Source: an uncultured Propionimicrobium sp. (lineage in GTDB: Bacteria; Actinomycetota; Actinomycetes; Propionibacteriales; Propionibacteriaceae). Taken from it: a stretch of DNA of 64,000 bases. Each line of letters opens with the position of its first letter. Position 1 is the stretch's first letter. This document shows, one piece after another, positions 55,139-63,970 of the stretch. Location: NCBI GenBank assembly GCA_946221385.1, contig CAMIGX010000003.1, forward strand, positions 146,682-210,681, given 5' to 3'. The translations under genes were made by a program, and so were the position numbers. The notes under the pieces are model-generated. The model did not search any database. It saw nothing but the letters and a program-made list of their open reading frames with translations, and had not been told where the DNA came from.

Positions 55139-57657
55139 TCATCGAGGACATGACCGTCGACCCGATGGACCAGACGATCTTTCCTGCTGATCCTTGGCGG
55201 CTGGTCGAGACTGAATGGTTGCCCGAACAAATGGGCAAGACCGAGACCCTATTTGCCGTAGCCAACGGCTATCTGGGCATGCGAGGCGTGCCTGAAGAGG
55301 GTCGTGACGCGCATCGCGTAGGCACTTTCGTCAATGGCTTCCACGAAACCTGGGAGATCAAGCACGCCGAAGAAGCGTTCGGTTTCGCGAAGACGGGGCA
55401 GACCATCGTCAACATTCCGTCGAGCACGAATATCAAGCTATATGTCGACGACGAACCGCTGTTGATCACCGTCGCTGATTTGCAGGAATACGAACGCAGC
55501 ATTGATTTCCGCGACGGTATTCTGCGCCGTGACTTGGTTTGGCGGACGCCGTCCGGCAAGCGCGTTCAGGTGTCGTCGACGCGCATGGTCTCCTTCGCTG
55601 ATCGCCACCTGGCATTGATGAGCTATGAGGTGACGATGCTGGACGGCGACGCGCCGATCACGCTCAGCTCGCAGATCGTCAACGTCGAAGATTTTGACGA
55701 ACTGCATCATGCTCCGCGCACCAGCGATGAAGGTGACGGCCGCAGCCAAGATCGCATTGACGATCCTCGCCAGACGCGTGGCTTTGACCATCGAGTCCTC
55801 GAACCGCAGATGAATTGGCACAGCGATCGGCGGATGATCCTCGGCTTCAAGACGGCGAATTCCGGCATGACGCTAGCTGTGGGCGCTGATCACGTCATCG
55901 AAACCGAGAACGAATACGAGAGTCTGGTCGACACTTCTGACGATCTGGGCCGCAATGTATTTCGGGTGCACGCCAAGCAAGATCAGCCGATCAAGATCAC
56001 CAAGGCGGTCGCCTATCACACTTCACGCGGGGTTCCGGTGCGCGAGCTGTCGGATCGGGTGCGGCGCACCCTCGACCGCGTTCGGGAGCTCGGCATCGGC
56101 TATCACATCGAGGCGCATAAGCAGTTTTTGGCCGACTATTGGGCCAATGCGGACGTTGAAGTCGGCGCTGAGCCGCGGGTGCAGCAGGCGGTGCGCTGGT
56201 GTCTATTTCAGTTGGCGCAAGCCGCTGGTCGTGCTGACGGCACGGGCATCGCGGCAAAGGGTCTGACTGGTGACGGCTACGAAGGTCACTATTTCTGGGA
56301 TTCAGAAGTTTATGTGCTGCCCTTTTTGAGTTACACCAATCCGATCTGGGCGAGAAATGCGTTGCGTTATCGATTCACGCATCTAGAACACGCCCGAGAT
56401 CGGGCCAAGGAATTGTCGGTCAAGGGCGCACTATTCCCGTGGCGGACGATTAATGGTGAGGAGGCGTCCGCGTATTACGCGGCTGGCACCGCGCAATATC
56501 ACATCGATGCCGATGTGGCTTTTTCGGTGGGACGTTATTGGTCTGCCACTGACGATAAAGAATTCCTCTATGACGAGGGCGCCCAGTTGCTCGTCGAGAC
56601 TGCCCGGATGTGGGCTGACTTGGGCTTTTGGCGGCTAGGTGATGAGGAAGTCTTTGAGATTCATGGGGTGACTGGCCCCGATGAATACACCACGGTGGTC
56701 AATAACAACACCTTCACCAATGTCATGGCCCGGCACAATCTTCGGCTGGCTTATTCGCTGATCGAAGAAATGCAGCGCGAAGCGCCAGAAAAATATCAGC
56801 GACTCGTCGAACGTACTGATTTAGCTGCTGCTGAAATTCTCGAGTGGCGACGTTGCGCTGAAGGCATGTTGATTCCATTTGACGAGGCGCTCGGTATTCA
56901 CCCACAAGATGATGCTTTCCTGCAAAAGGAATTGTGGGATCTAGAAAATACCCCGCGGGATAGTTTCCCGCTATTGCTGCATTACCATCCGCTGGTCATT
57001 TATCGTCGTCAGGTCTTGAAACAGGCTGACGTCGTCTTGGCTGATTTCTTGCGGTCCAGCGAATTCACGTTGGAGCAAAAACGCGCTGATTTTGAGTATT
57101 ACGACCCGATCACCACAGGTGATTCGTCGCTGTCGGCGGTCGTGCAGGCTATCGTCGCCGCTGAGGTCGGCCACCAGGACATGGCCTACCGCTATTTCCG
57201 ACAGGGGCTATTCGTCGATCTGGCTGATCTGCACAATAACGTCGCCGACGGTGTGCACATCGCGTCGATCGGCGGCGTCTGGCACGCGTTAGTGCACGGC
57301 TTTGCAGGCATGCGCGACGAAAATGGCGTCTTCGAATTCGATCCTAGGCTGCCCCGGCGATGGTCGAATCTGGATTTCTGTCTGCATCGTGGCAAGAACC
57401 GGCTCAAGGTGCGGCTCCAGACCAAGGACATCACCTTCGAAATCGACGAAGGCGAGCAGGTGCTCGTCGCGGTGCGTGGGGTGGAATATCTGGTAAAGGC
57501 AGGCGAACCAGTGACGGTGCCGCTGACGGGTCAGGGCGCCCGACTGCCGAACCTGGCTACGACCCACCCGATCATCGGTGGGCGACGAGCAGACGGCAGC
57601 CTGATCACCGCGGACGTGCCAGACAGCATCGACGAATTGCTCGACAAGACGAACTAA
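55135..57657 (+). CDS. Glycoside hydrolase family 65 phosphorylase (maltose/trehalose/kojibiose-type)
   Basis: This 840-residue enzyme should split a glucose disaccharide with phosphate. The N-terminal beta-sandwich is followed by an (alpha/alpha)6 barrel with the catalytic acid in EIHGVTGPDEYTTVVNNN and the phosphate-binding region near STGDSSLSAVVQA-like sequence (TTGDSSLSAVVQA). Trehalose, maltose and kojibiose phosphorylases share this architecture, and the exact sugar is not visible. The start overlaps the upstream stop (ATGA). Confidence 0.88.
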   Translation: MIIEDMTVDPMDQTIFPADPWRLVETEWLPEQMGKTETLFAVANGYLGMRGVPEEGRDAHRVGTFVNGFHETWEIKHAEEAFGFAKTGQTIVNIPSSTNIKLYVDDEPLLITVADLQEYERSIDFRDGILRRDLVWRTPSGKRVQVSSTRMVSFADRHLALMSYEVTMLDGDAPITLSSQIVNVEDFDELHHAPRTSDEGDGRSQDRIDDPRQTRGFDHRVLEPQMNWHSDRRMILGFKTANSGMTLAVGADHVIETENEYESLVDTSDDLGRNVFRVHAKQDQPIKITKAVAYHTSRGVPVRELSDRVRRTLDRVRELGIGYHIEAHKQFLADYWANADVEVGAEPRVQQAVRWCLFQLAQAAGRADGTGIAAKGLTGDGYEGHYFWDSEVYVLPFLSYTNPIWARNALRYRFTHLEHARDRAKELSVKGALFPWRTINGEEASAYYAAGTAQYHIDADVAFSVGRYWSATDDKEFLYDEGAQLLVETARMWADLGFWRLGDEEVFEIHGVTGPDEYTTVVNNNTFTNVMARHNLRLAYSLIEEMQREAPEKYQRLVERTDLAAAEILEWRRCAEGMLIPFDEALGIHPQDDAFLQKELWDLENTPRDSFPLLLHYHPLVIYRRQVLKQADVVLADFLRSSEFTLEQKRADFEYYDPITTGDSSLSAVVQAIVAAEVGHQDMAYRYFRQGLFVDLADLHNNVADGVHIASIGGVWHALVHGFAGMRDENGVFEFDPRLPRRWSNLDFCLHRGKNRLKVRLQTKDITFEIDEGEQVLVAVRGVEYLVKAGEPVTVPLTGQGARLPNLATTHPIIGGRRADGSLITADVPDSIDELLDKTN

Positions 57658-57683
57658 TCAGCACTGCGCAGCCGAGCTGGCGA

Positions 57684-57719
57684 CTCCGGGGGCATCGGGC
57701 TGAACCGAACCCCCCGGAG
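57684..57719. terminator. Bidirectional terminator hairpin between GH65 and disA
   Basis: Perfect stem CTCCGGGGG (57684-57692) and CCCCCGGAG (57711-57719) with an 18-nt loop between convergent genes. No T-run on either strand; it may end both transcripts with Rho or act as a barrier. Confidence 0.7.
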
Positions 57720-57754
57720 CTGTCGCGGATTGACCATGCGCCCAAGCGGAGGCG

Positions 57755-58621
57755 TCAGTTGCCCGTCAATTGGGCGTCCAGCTCGCCGGGCAGCCCCATC
57801 GCCTCAGCGACCGAAAGCGGATCAAGCAGTTCTCCAGTTGGAAGTTGATGTAGCGCCGCCAAAGTGAAGGTCTGATCGGCGGTGCGGGCGTAGCTCAGTT
57901 CGACGCGGCGACCGATCCGATCGACCCCGCTGGTGGCCTCGTAGAGCTGAAGTTGGACCAGCCGACCGTCGACGCCGAGCGCTTCGACGTAGCCCTCGAT
58001 CTCGTCAGCGAGTCGTCTGATCATCTCGACCGGTTGGGCGACCTGCACGACGTCTCGGACGCGGACCTGGTCAGCAGCAGCCAATTCGTTGAACTCTTTG
58101 GCTTGTTCTTGGAGTCGCTCGCGATAGCGGCTCATGACGTCGAGGGCTTGATTGGCCCGCGCCAAGATCTGTTCAGAAGATTCGATCGGATAGCGCAGGC
58201 CGGCCATGAACAGCGCGATGGTCGACATTGCTGCGGAGACGGTGACGACCGGCATATTGGCCTGCTGTGAGATGCGATCGGCGGTGCGATGTCGGGTGCC
58301 GGTCTCAATCGTCGGCAGCTCCCCGGAAGGGACGAAATGCACACCAGCGGCGATGATCCGGTCAAGATCGTCGCTGACGAGGATGCCGCCGTCCATCTTG
58401 GCTAGTTCGCGCAGCGAAGTGGCGGTGAAATCAGCATTGACGCGAAAACCGCCGGTGCTGATTTGCTCGACGACGCGATTTTCGCCCAGCACGATCAGTG
58501 CGCCGGTATGGCCGGCGCGGATGCGTTCCAAGCCCTCCCGCAGCTCAGTGCCAGGCGCCAGCATGGCGCGATAGTGCCGGAAACGGTCTTCGTCATGACC
58601 CAAGACAGCGCGCTTGCTCAC
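57755..58621 (-). CDS. disA: Diadenylate cyclase DisA, lacking the helix-hairpin-helix domain
   Basis: This 288-residue protein makes cyclic di-AMP from ATP. The diadenylate cyclase core includes TGALIVLGENRVVEQISTGGF, KMDGGILVSDD (the DGA motif reads DGG) and ETGTRHRTADRISQQ (RHR motif). The linker bundle is present (MSRYRERLQEQAKEFNEL). The usual C-terminal helix-hairpin-helix DNA-binding domain is absent: the protein ends at GELDAQLTGN, and only ~97 bp lie before the converging GH65 gene. Family members are normally ~355 residues. GTG 58621 has TAAGCT 6 nt upstream. Divergent from radA. Confidence 0.9.
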   Translation of the reverse strand: MSKRAVLGHDEDRFRHYRAMLAPGTELREGLERIRAGHTGALIVLGENRVVEQISTGGFRVNADFTATSLRELAKMDGGILVSDDLDRIIAAGVHFVPSGELPTIETGTRHRTADRISQQANMPVVTVSAAMSTIALFMAGLRYPIESSEQILARANQALDVMSRYRERLQEQAKEFNELAAADQVRVRDVVQVAQPVEMIRRLADEIEGYVEALGVDGRLVQLQLYEATSGVDRIGRRVELSYARTADQTFTLAALHQLPTGELLDPLSVAEAMGLPGELDAQLTGN

Positions 58622-58663
58622 CTGTTCAGCTTAATTGTCAGTGCCGAGACATAGCCTGTTGGC

Positions 58664-60043
58664 ATGGCAGCCAAGCAGGATTCTTATCAATGCACCGAGT
58701 GCGGATGGACGACGGCGCGTTGGGTCGGCAGGTGTGGCGAGTGTCAGGCCTGGGGCAGCGTCGTGGAGCGCGGCGCGCCAAAACTCAAAGAGGTCAGCTC
58801 GTCGGTGCCGCTCTCGTCGGCGGTCCCGATCGGCGAGGTCGACGTCGAACAGGCCGGCCATGAAGCGACCGGCATTGGCGAATTGGACCGCGTCTTGGGT
58901 GGGGGACTGGTGCCTGGCGCGGTCGTCTTGCTGGCTGGCGAGCCCGGCGTCGGCAAGTCGACGCTGCTGCTCGAGGTCGCTTCGAAATGGGCCAAGGGCG
59001 GTCGTCGCACGCTCTATGTGACCGGTGAAGAATCCGCGGCCCAGGTGCGGCTGCGCGCTGGACGCACGGACGCCGTCGCCGACGAGCTCTATCTGGCTGC
59101 GGAGACCGATCTGGGCACGGTGCTAGGCCATATCGAGCAGGTCGAACCGTCACTGCTGGTCATCGATTCGGTGCAGACGATCGGGACAGCAGAGGCGGAC
59201 GGATCACCAGGTGGCATCGTCCAGGTGCGTGAGGTGACTGGTGCCTTGGTGCGGGTGGCGAAACGACGTGGCATGGCCGTCATGATCATCGGCCACGTCA
59301 CTAAGGACGGCGCGATCGCTGGGCCGCGGCTGCTGGAGCATCTAGTTGACGTCGTGTTGGCCTTTGAGGGTGATCGGCATTCTGGTTTTCGGATGGTGCG
59401 GGCGACGAAGAACCGCTTCGGGCCGGCTGACGAGATCGGCTGTTTCGAGATGGCTGAGCGCGGCATCGTCGAAGTGCCCGACCCGTCCGGGCTATTCATC
59501 ACCCGCCACGGGGAGCCTACCCCTGGCACCTGTGTCTCGGTGACCTTGGAGGGGCGACGTCCGCTGCTCATCGAAGTGCAGGCGCTGGTCGCCCCGGTCG
59601 CGGCCGATACGCCGGCGCGGCGGGTCAGCAATGGCCTGGACGGATCCCGGCTGGCGATGATCTTGGCCGTCTTGCAGCGTAAAGCCGGGCTGCCGCTGTC
59701 GCGTCAAGACGTTTACGCCTCGACCGTCGGTGGCGCAAAGATCCTGGACCCCGCGGCGGACCTGGCCGTCGCAATCGCGGTCGCATCCGCTGCCATCGAC
59801 CGGAACTATCCGCAGCGCGTCGTGGCCTTCGGTGAAGTCGGGCTAGCCGGTGATCTGCGCCGCGTCCCAGGGCTGGAGCGTCGCGTTGCCGAAGCCGCGC
59901 GGCTGGGTTTCGATCTTGCAATCGTGCCGGTCAACAATCGCGATCCCAACCAAAAGCTCCCGCAACTGCGCGGCCTCAAAGTCGTCGAAGTCGAAACCCT
60001 CGCCGAAGCGCTAGCCGTCCTCGACCTGCGTCGAGGCGCTTAA
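58664..60043 (+). CDS. radA: DNA repair protein RadA
   Basis: This 459-residue RecA-like ATPase aids recombination intermediates and branch migration. The N-terminal zinc finger is YQCTECGWTT and GRCGECQAWG. Walker A AGEPGVGKSTLLLEVA, the RadA-specific TKNRFGPADEIG, and the C-terminal Lon-like domain are all present. ATG 58664 has TAGCCT 6 nt upstream. It is 42 bp from and divergent to disA, and RadA inhibits DisA in other bacteria, so the pair is likely functional. Confidence 0.95.
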   Translation: MAAKQDSYQCTECGWTTARWVGRCGECQAWGSVVERGAPKLKEVSSSVPLSSAVPIGEVDVEQAGHEATGIGELDRVLGGGLVPGAVVLLAGEPGVGKSTLLLEVASKWAKGGRRTLYVTGEESAAQVRLRAGRTDAVADELYLAAETDLGTVLGHIEQVEPSLLVIDSVQTIGTAEADGSPGGIVQVREVTGALVRVAKRRGMAVMIIGHVTKDGAIAGPRLLEHLVDVVLAFEGDRHSGFRMVRATKNRFGPADEIGCFEMAERGIVEVPDPSGLFITRHGEPTPGTCVSVTLEGRRPLLIEVQALVAPVAADTPARRVSNGLDGSRLAMILAVLQRKAGLPLSRQDVYASTVGGAKILDPAADLAVAIAVASAAIDRNYPQRVVAFGEVGLAGDLRRVPGLERRVAEAARLGFDLAIVPVNNRDPNQKLPQLRGLKVVEVETLAEALAVLDLRRGA

Positions 60044-60081
60044 CTCCCGGCGCTCGCGTTTGTGCGTCCTGCATTAATGAA

Positions 60082-60223
60082 GTCGTGGGTGGTGCGGTCG
60101 GCTGGGTTGGGCCGGGCCTCGGAGCGAAGGTAGCGCGCCAAGACCGCACGGGTGCAGGCTTGGCAATGAGCGCGACTGAGCAGAGGGGGCAGGCCGAACC
60201 CAGCCGACCGCACTAGCCACGAC
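60082..60223. repeat. 142-nt inverted repeat, possible structured RNA or MITE-like element
   Basis: The arms are GTCGTGG (60082-60088) with CCACGAC (60217-60223), a 3x3-nt bulge, and then GTGCGGTCGGCTGGGTT plus GGGCC (60092-60113) with GGCCGAACCCAGCCGACCGC followed by AC (60192-60213), one mismatch over 22 bp. The interior (60114-60191) can form a further GCCAAG/CTTGGC stem. It lies 39 nt after radA. No open reading frame fits it. Read as one strand it folds into a long hairpin; as DNA it resembles a terminal-inverted-repeat element, with no clear target-site duplication. Confidence 0.75.
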
Positions 60224-60287
60224 GTTGACGAGCGTCACCGCCAAAAGGTGAGCAGCGCGAGGAAAGGGGCCAGCAGCTGGGCGCGAG

Positions 60288-60308
60288 TTAGACGGCTATG
60301 CCGTCTAA
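60288..60308. repeat. Short perfect palindrome with 3-nt loop
   Basis: TTAGACGGC (60288-60296), TAT and GCCGTCTAA (60300-60308) form a perfect 9-bp inverted repeat. A partial third copy (GGACGGCTACG) follows. It lies 39 nt beyond the end of the glyoxalase-like gene and may be its terminator or an operator. The remaining parts of 60044-60347 show nothing else. Confidence 0.7.
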
Positions 60309-60347
60309 CGGACGGCTACGTTAAGGATGAGCAGATTTCGGAGAGCG

Positions 60348-60986
60348 TCAGATACGCACGAGCCCAGTGCCAGGGACGTCGAAGGTGACGGCCAAGACAC
60401 CCGGCATCGCGTTGTGCGAGTTGAACTCGAAGCGGACACCGTCGAAGTAGGTTCCGATGGGCTGACCGATCCATTCTTCGACGCGCTCACGGGATCCAGC
60501 GATCTCGATGGTGTCGAGGCGGACGTCAGATGGCAACGCCGATGGCAACACGTCCGGATCGGATTCCCAGTGCAAGAAATAGGGTAGCTGTGGGTCAGTC
60601 ATCAAGCCTTGGATGCCGATCTGACACCAGCTCAGTGTCCGGCCGTCAGGGAAGGTACGGCTCCCCGGAACAGCTTCGCGTTCTAGCCGTTCTTCGAAGG
60701 GATGCAGATTGTCCACCGAGACGACCCAGCCGAGCCAGCCGCCACCCAGTTCTTGACGCGCACGCACAGCCTGACCGTAAACGGCTTTATCAGCCGCGGG
60801 ATGATCCAGCACTTCGACGATTTCAAGGTAGCGGCCATCGACCAACGGAACGATGTGGTTGCGCGTGCCAAAGCGCGGGTGGGCGCCGCCGTCTTTGATG
60901 CGATCTCCAAAAATTGGCCGCAGTCGATCGACCGCGGCGCTGAGGCCGTCAGGACCTGCTACCAAGCTGAGGTGATCGACGTGCAT
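60348..60986 (-). CDS. Glyoxalase-like (VOC) domain protein
   Basis: This 212-residue protein begins MHVDHLSLVAGPDGLSAAVD and contains DHLSLV, VPLVDGRYLEIVEVLDHP and YFLHWES, typical of the glyoxalase-like domain (PF13468) found in actinobacteria. It is a vicinal oxygen chelate fold protein, and the reaction is unknown. ATG 60986 is the family-like start; ATG 61016 or 61202 would extend it into the divergent promoter. Divergent from the TIM-barrel gene. Confidence 0.8.
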   Translation of the reverse strand: MHVDHLSLVAGPDGLSAAVDRLRPIFGDRIKDGGAHPRFGTRNHIVPLVDGRYLEIVEVLDHPAADKAVYGQAVRARQELGGGWLGWVVSVDNLHPFEERLEREAVPGSRTFPDGRTLSWCQIGIQGLMTDPQLPYFLHWESDPDVLPSALPSDVRLDTIEIAGSRERVEEWIGQPIGTYFDGVRFEFNSHNAMPGVLAVTFDVPGTGLVRI

Positions 60987-61080
60987 GAATCCATTGTTGC
61001 CACCTGCCTGCGCCATCACGAAATCGGGGGTGGGTATAGCCCGTTTCGAACTCGCAGGCCGGGCACGATACGGTTGCAGC

Positions 61081-61962
61081 ATGGTCGACTTCGAGCAGCA
61101 CCGAACTGCCCTGAACTCGCAACAGCTAGCCGCTGATCCGCCCGGCGACGACAGCATCCCCGTGGTCGGGCTGAGCAACTCCAGCGTGTACCCAGAATCC
61201 ACCCCCTACACCTTCGAACTCGCCTCTGAGCTTGGCTATGACGGCGTCGAAGTCGTCGTAGGCGCTGACGCGCCGTCGACTGATGTTGACCAGCTGTTGC
61301 GGCTACGCGATTTCCATCAAGTCGACGTGCTCAGCGTGCATGCGCCCTGCCTGGTCATCACCCAGCGGGTTTGGGGCGCCGATCCGCTGGAGAAGCTCGA
61401 ACGTTCCGCGCAGGCTGCGCAACGCCTCGGCGCGCAGGTCGTCGTCGTGCACCCGCCGTTTAGGTGGCAGCGCAATTACGCTGCGAATTTCGCCCAAAAC
61501 ATTCGACGCATCCACGAGCAGACCGGCATCAAACTGGCTGTTGAAAACATGTATCCCTGGCGGGTGCCGGCGGGAAATCGACTGGGATATCTGCCGCACT
61601 GGGACCCGACCGACCAAGATTATGAACACTTGACTCTGGACTTCTCCCACGCGTCGACCGCGCTGGTGAAAGCTCGCGACTACGTCCCAGCATGGGGCGA
61701 TCGGCTAGCGCACATCCACCTGACCGACGGCCGCGGCGCCACCAGTGATGAACACCTCTTGCCCGGCGAAGGCGACCAAGATTCTTGGGCGGTGCTGGGC
61801 GAGATCGCCGAGCGAGGCTACGACGGCGCCGTCATTCTTGAAGTCTCGACCCGAAAGATTCCGTCTCGATCACAGCGCGAAGCCGTGCTTGGTGATCTGC
61901 TGAGGCAAACGCGTCAAACGATACGGGACGCCCGGCAGCGTGCTGCAGTGCAGGTGAATTGA
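61081..61962 (+). CDS. Sugar phosphate isomerase/epimerase-like TIM-barrel protein
   Basis: This 293-residue protein belongs to the xylose isomerase-like TIM-barrel family (AP endonuclease 2 superfamily). The beta-strand ends carry VHAPC, VVVVHPPFRWQ, KLAVENMYPW, LTLDFSHAS and LAHIHLTDGRG, with metal-binding His/Glu/Asp residues. The substrate is unknown. ATG 61081 follows TACGGT by 6 nt. Its stop lies a few bases before the next gene. Confidence 0.82.
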   Translation: MVDFEQHRTALNSQQLAADPPGDDSIPVVGLSNSSVYPESTPYTFELASELGYDGVEVVVGADAPSTDVDQLLRLRDFHQVDVLSVHAPCLVITQRVWGADPLEKLERSAQAAQRLGAQVVVVHPPFRWQRNYAANFAQNIRRIHEQTGIKLAVENMYPWRVPAGNRLGYLPHWDPTDQDYEHLTLDFSHASTALVKARDYVPAWGDRLAHIHLTDGRGATSDEHLLPGEGDQDSWAVLGEIAERGYDGAVILEVSTRKIPSRSQREAVLGDLLRQTRQTIRDARQRAAVQVN

Positions 61963-61967
61963 TTACG

Positions 61968-62780
61968 GTGCAGTCAGCTGCGCAGGGTGAGTCCGCGTCC
62001 GCAGATCCGCTCATCGACCGTCGTCAACGACCCACACTGATCGTCGAGACCGTCGTCGTCCTCGGCTTGTCACTGGGCAAATCGATGGTCTATTCGATCT
62101 TGAGCATCATCGAAAAATTGACCCGTCCGACGCCGCTGAACCAGCAGACCACGCCGATGAATTCCTCGGTCACCCCCGACCGAACCTGGCTTGATTTTCT
62201 CTATCAATTGGCCGGCAATCTTTTCCCCTTCTTCGTCCCAGCGCTGTGCATCTTCTTGATTTGGCGAGCCAAGCCGGCATCAGCCCAACCTTTCCAAGCC
62301 CTAGGCATGGACGGCGCACGTAAAGGCTTTGACTTCGCATGGGGCTTTGGCGCTGCAGCCGCGATCGGCATTCCAGGGCTCGGCTTGTATCTGCTCGCCC
62401 GTCAGCTGGGCATCAACACCATCGTCGCGCCCGGCAACTTGACCGCGGTCTGGTGGGCGATCCCGATGTACTGTCTAGCCGCCTTCATGAATGGGGTGCT
62501 CGAAGAGGTCGTCATGATCGGCTATCTATTCGTCCGCTGGCGACAAGCTGGCGTCAAAGATTGGACGATCATCGTCGTCAGTGCACTGATTCGCGGCGGT
62601 TATCACCTCTATCAAGGCTTCGGCGGCTTCATTGGCAACGCGATCATGGGCGTGGCATTCGGTTATTTCTATAAACGCACCGGACGGCTATGGCCGTTGA
62701 TCATCGCACACACGCTGCTCGACATCGTCAGCTTCGTCGGCTACGCACTGCTGCGTGACGTGCTGCCTTGGCTTGGCTGA
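61968..62780 (+). CDS. CPBP family intramembrane protein
   Basis: This 270-residue protein has about six to seven hydrophobic segments. The CPBP/Abi motifs are present as LEEVVMIGYLF, RGGYHLYQGFGGFIGN and IIAHTLLDIVSF. The canonical EExxxR arginine is replaced, which is usual in this actinobacterial subgroup. Members are intramembrane glutamic proteases or related proteins, with unknown substrate here. GTG 61968 is preferred; a TTG at 61959 overlaps the upstream stop. Confidence 0.8.
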   Translation: MQSAAQGESASADPLIDRRQRPTLIVETVVVLGLSLGKSMVYSILSIIEKLTRPTPLNQQTTPMNSSVTPDRTWLDFLYQLAGNLFPFFVPALCIFLIWRAKPASAQPFQALGMDGARKGFDFAWGFGAAAAIGIPGLGLYLLARQLGINTIVAPGNLTAVWWAIPMYCLAAFMNGVLEEVVMIGYLFVRWRQAGVKDWTIIVVSALIRGGYHLYQGFGGFIGNAIMGVAFGYFYKRTGRLWPLIIAHTLLDIVSFVGYALLRDVLPWLG

Positions 62781-62852
62781 ACAAGCTGCAGGTGGATTGC
62801 GCTATCTGGTCGCCGTCAATCGGCAAAGAATCTGCGGGCTAAGCTGACGCGC

Positions 62853-63884
62853 ATGCGTGTTGGAATCTTCGGTGCAACTGGTCAGGTCGGCGGCGTGATG
62901 CGAAAGCTGCTCGACGAAAGCTCGCTGCCGGTCGACGAGGTGCGTTTTTTCGCGTCCTCGCGTTCGGCGGGGACCAAGCTCGATTGGCGTGGCACTGAGG
63001 TCACCGTCGAAGACATGGCCACTGCGGACTTCTCCGGCCTGGATATTGCGCTGTTTAGCGCAGGCAAGACTGCCTCGTTGGAGTACGCGCCGAAGGTAGC
63101 AGCAGCCGGCGCAGTCGTCATTGATAACTCCTCGGGTTGGCGCGGTGATCCGCAAGTGCCGCTGGTCGTCAGCGAGGTCAACCCTGAGGACATCAACGAG
63201 CTCCCCAAGGGCATCATCGCCAACCCGAACTGCACCACCATGGCCGCAATGCCGGTCTTGAAGCCCCTGCATGAGGCAGCCGGGCTGAAGCGTTTGCAGG
63301 TAGCCACCTATCAGGCGGTGTCTGGTTCAGGCTTGGCCGGCGTCGCTGCCCTCGATTCGCAGATCGAAGCATCTAACGGCAAACAGCGCACCGCTTTGAC
63401 CCATGACGGGAGCGTCCTGCCCGAAGGAGACGTCGCGCCCTACGTGGCGCCGATCGCCTTCAACGTCGTCCCGCTGGCCGGCAACCTCGTCGACGACGGT
63501 TCGCTTGAGACTGACGAAGAGCAGAAGCTGCGCAACGAGAGCCGCAAGATTTTGCACATTCCGGGCTTGCCGGTCGCCGGAACCTGCATTCGGGTGCCGG
63601 TGTTCACCGGCCACACCTTGGTCGTGCACGCCGAGTTTGAGCGCGATATCACCGTCGAGCAAGCCCAGCAGATCCTGGGGGACGCGCCCGGCGTGCAGCT
63701 CGTGGACGTCCCGACCCCGCGCGCTGCTGCCGGCGTGAACCCATCGCTGGTCGGACGAATTCGGCAAGACCAGTCGGTACCGGGCACTAAGGGGCTGGTG
63801 ATGGTCATCTCCAGCGATAACCTCCGCAAGGGCGCCGCGCTCAACGCCGTCCAAATCGCTGAACTCGTAGCAGCTCGTTCTTAG
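62853..63884 (+). CDS. asd: Aspartate-semialdehyde dehydrogenase
   Basis: This 343-residue NADPH-dependent enzyme makes aspartate semialdehyde for lysine/diaminopimelate, threonine and methionine synthesis. The N-terminal Rossmann motif is VGIFGATGQVGGVMRKLL. The catalytic cysteine is in IANPNCTTMAAM (about residue 127), and the substrate-binding residues in SGSGLAGV and PVFTGHTLVVHAEF are present. ATG 62853 follows TAAGCT by 7 nt. The hairpin at 63945 is its likely terminator. lysC is not visible upstream, unlike many actinobacteria. Confidence 0.95.
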   Translation: MRVGIFGATGQVGGVMRKLLDESSLPVDEVRFFASSRSAGTKLDWRGTEVTVEDMATADFSGLDIALFSAGKTASLEYAPKVAAAGAVVIDNSSGWRGDPQVPLVVSEVNPEDINELPKGIIANPNCTTMAAMPVLKPLHEAAGLKRLQVATYQAVSGSGLAGVAALDSQIEASNGKQRTALTHDGSVLPEGDVAPYVAPIAFNVVPLAGNLVDDGSLETDEEQKLRNESRKILHIPGLPVAGTCIRVPVFTGHTLVVHAEFERDITVEQAQQILGDAPGVQLVDVPTPRAAAGVNPSLVGRIRQDQSVPGTKGLVMVISSDNLRKGAALNAVQIAELVAARS

Positions 63885-63944
63885 TTTCGACGCCTGCCTG
63901 GCCGTCAGCCGGCCACGGTCTGCTCGATCATCATCTGTCCGTCT

Positions 63945-63970
63945 GCCCGGCCCCTGTTGCGGGGCCGGGC
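63945..63970 (+). terminator. Hairpin terminator after asd
   Basis: Perfect 10-bp stem GCCCGGCCCC (63945-63954) and GGGGCCGGGC (63961-63970) with loop TGTTGC. No long T-run follows. It lies 60 bp after the asd stop. Confidence 0.8.
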
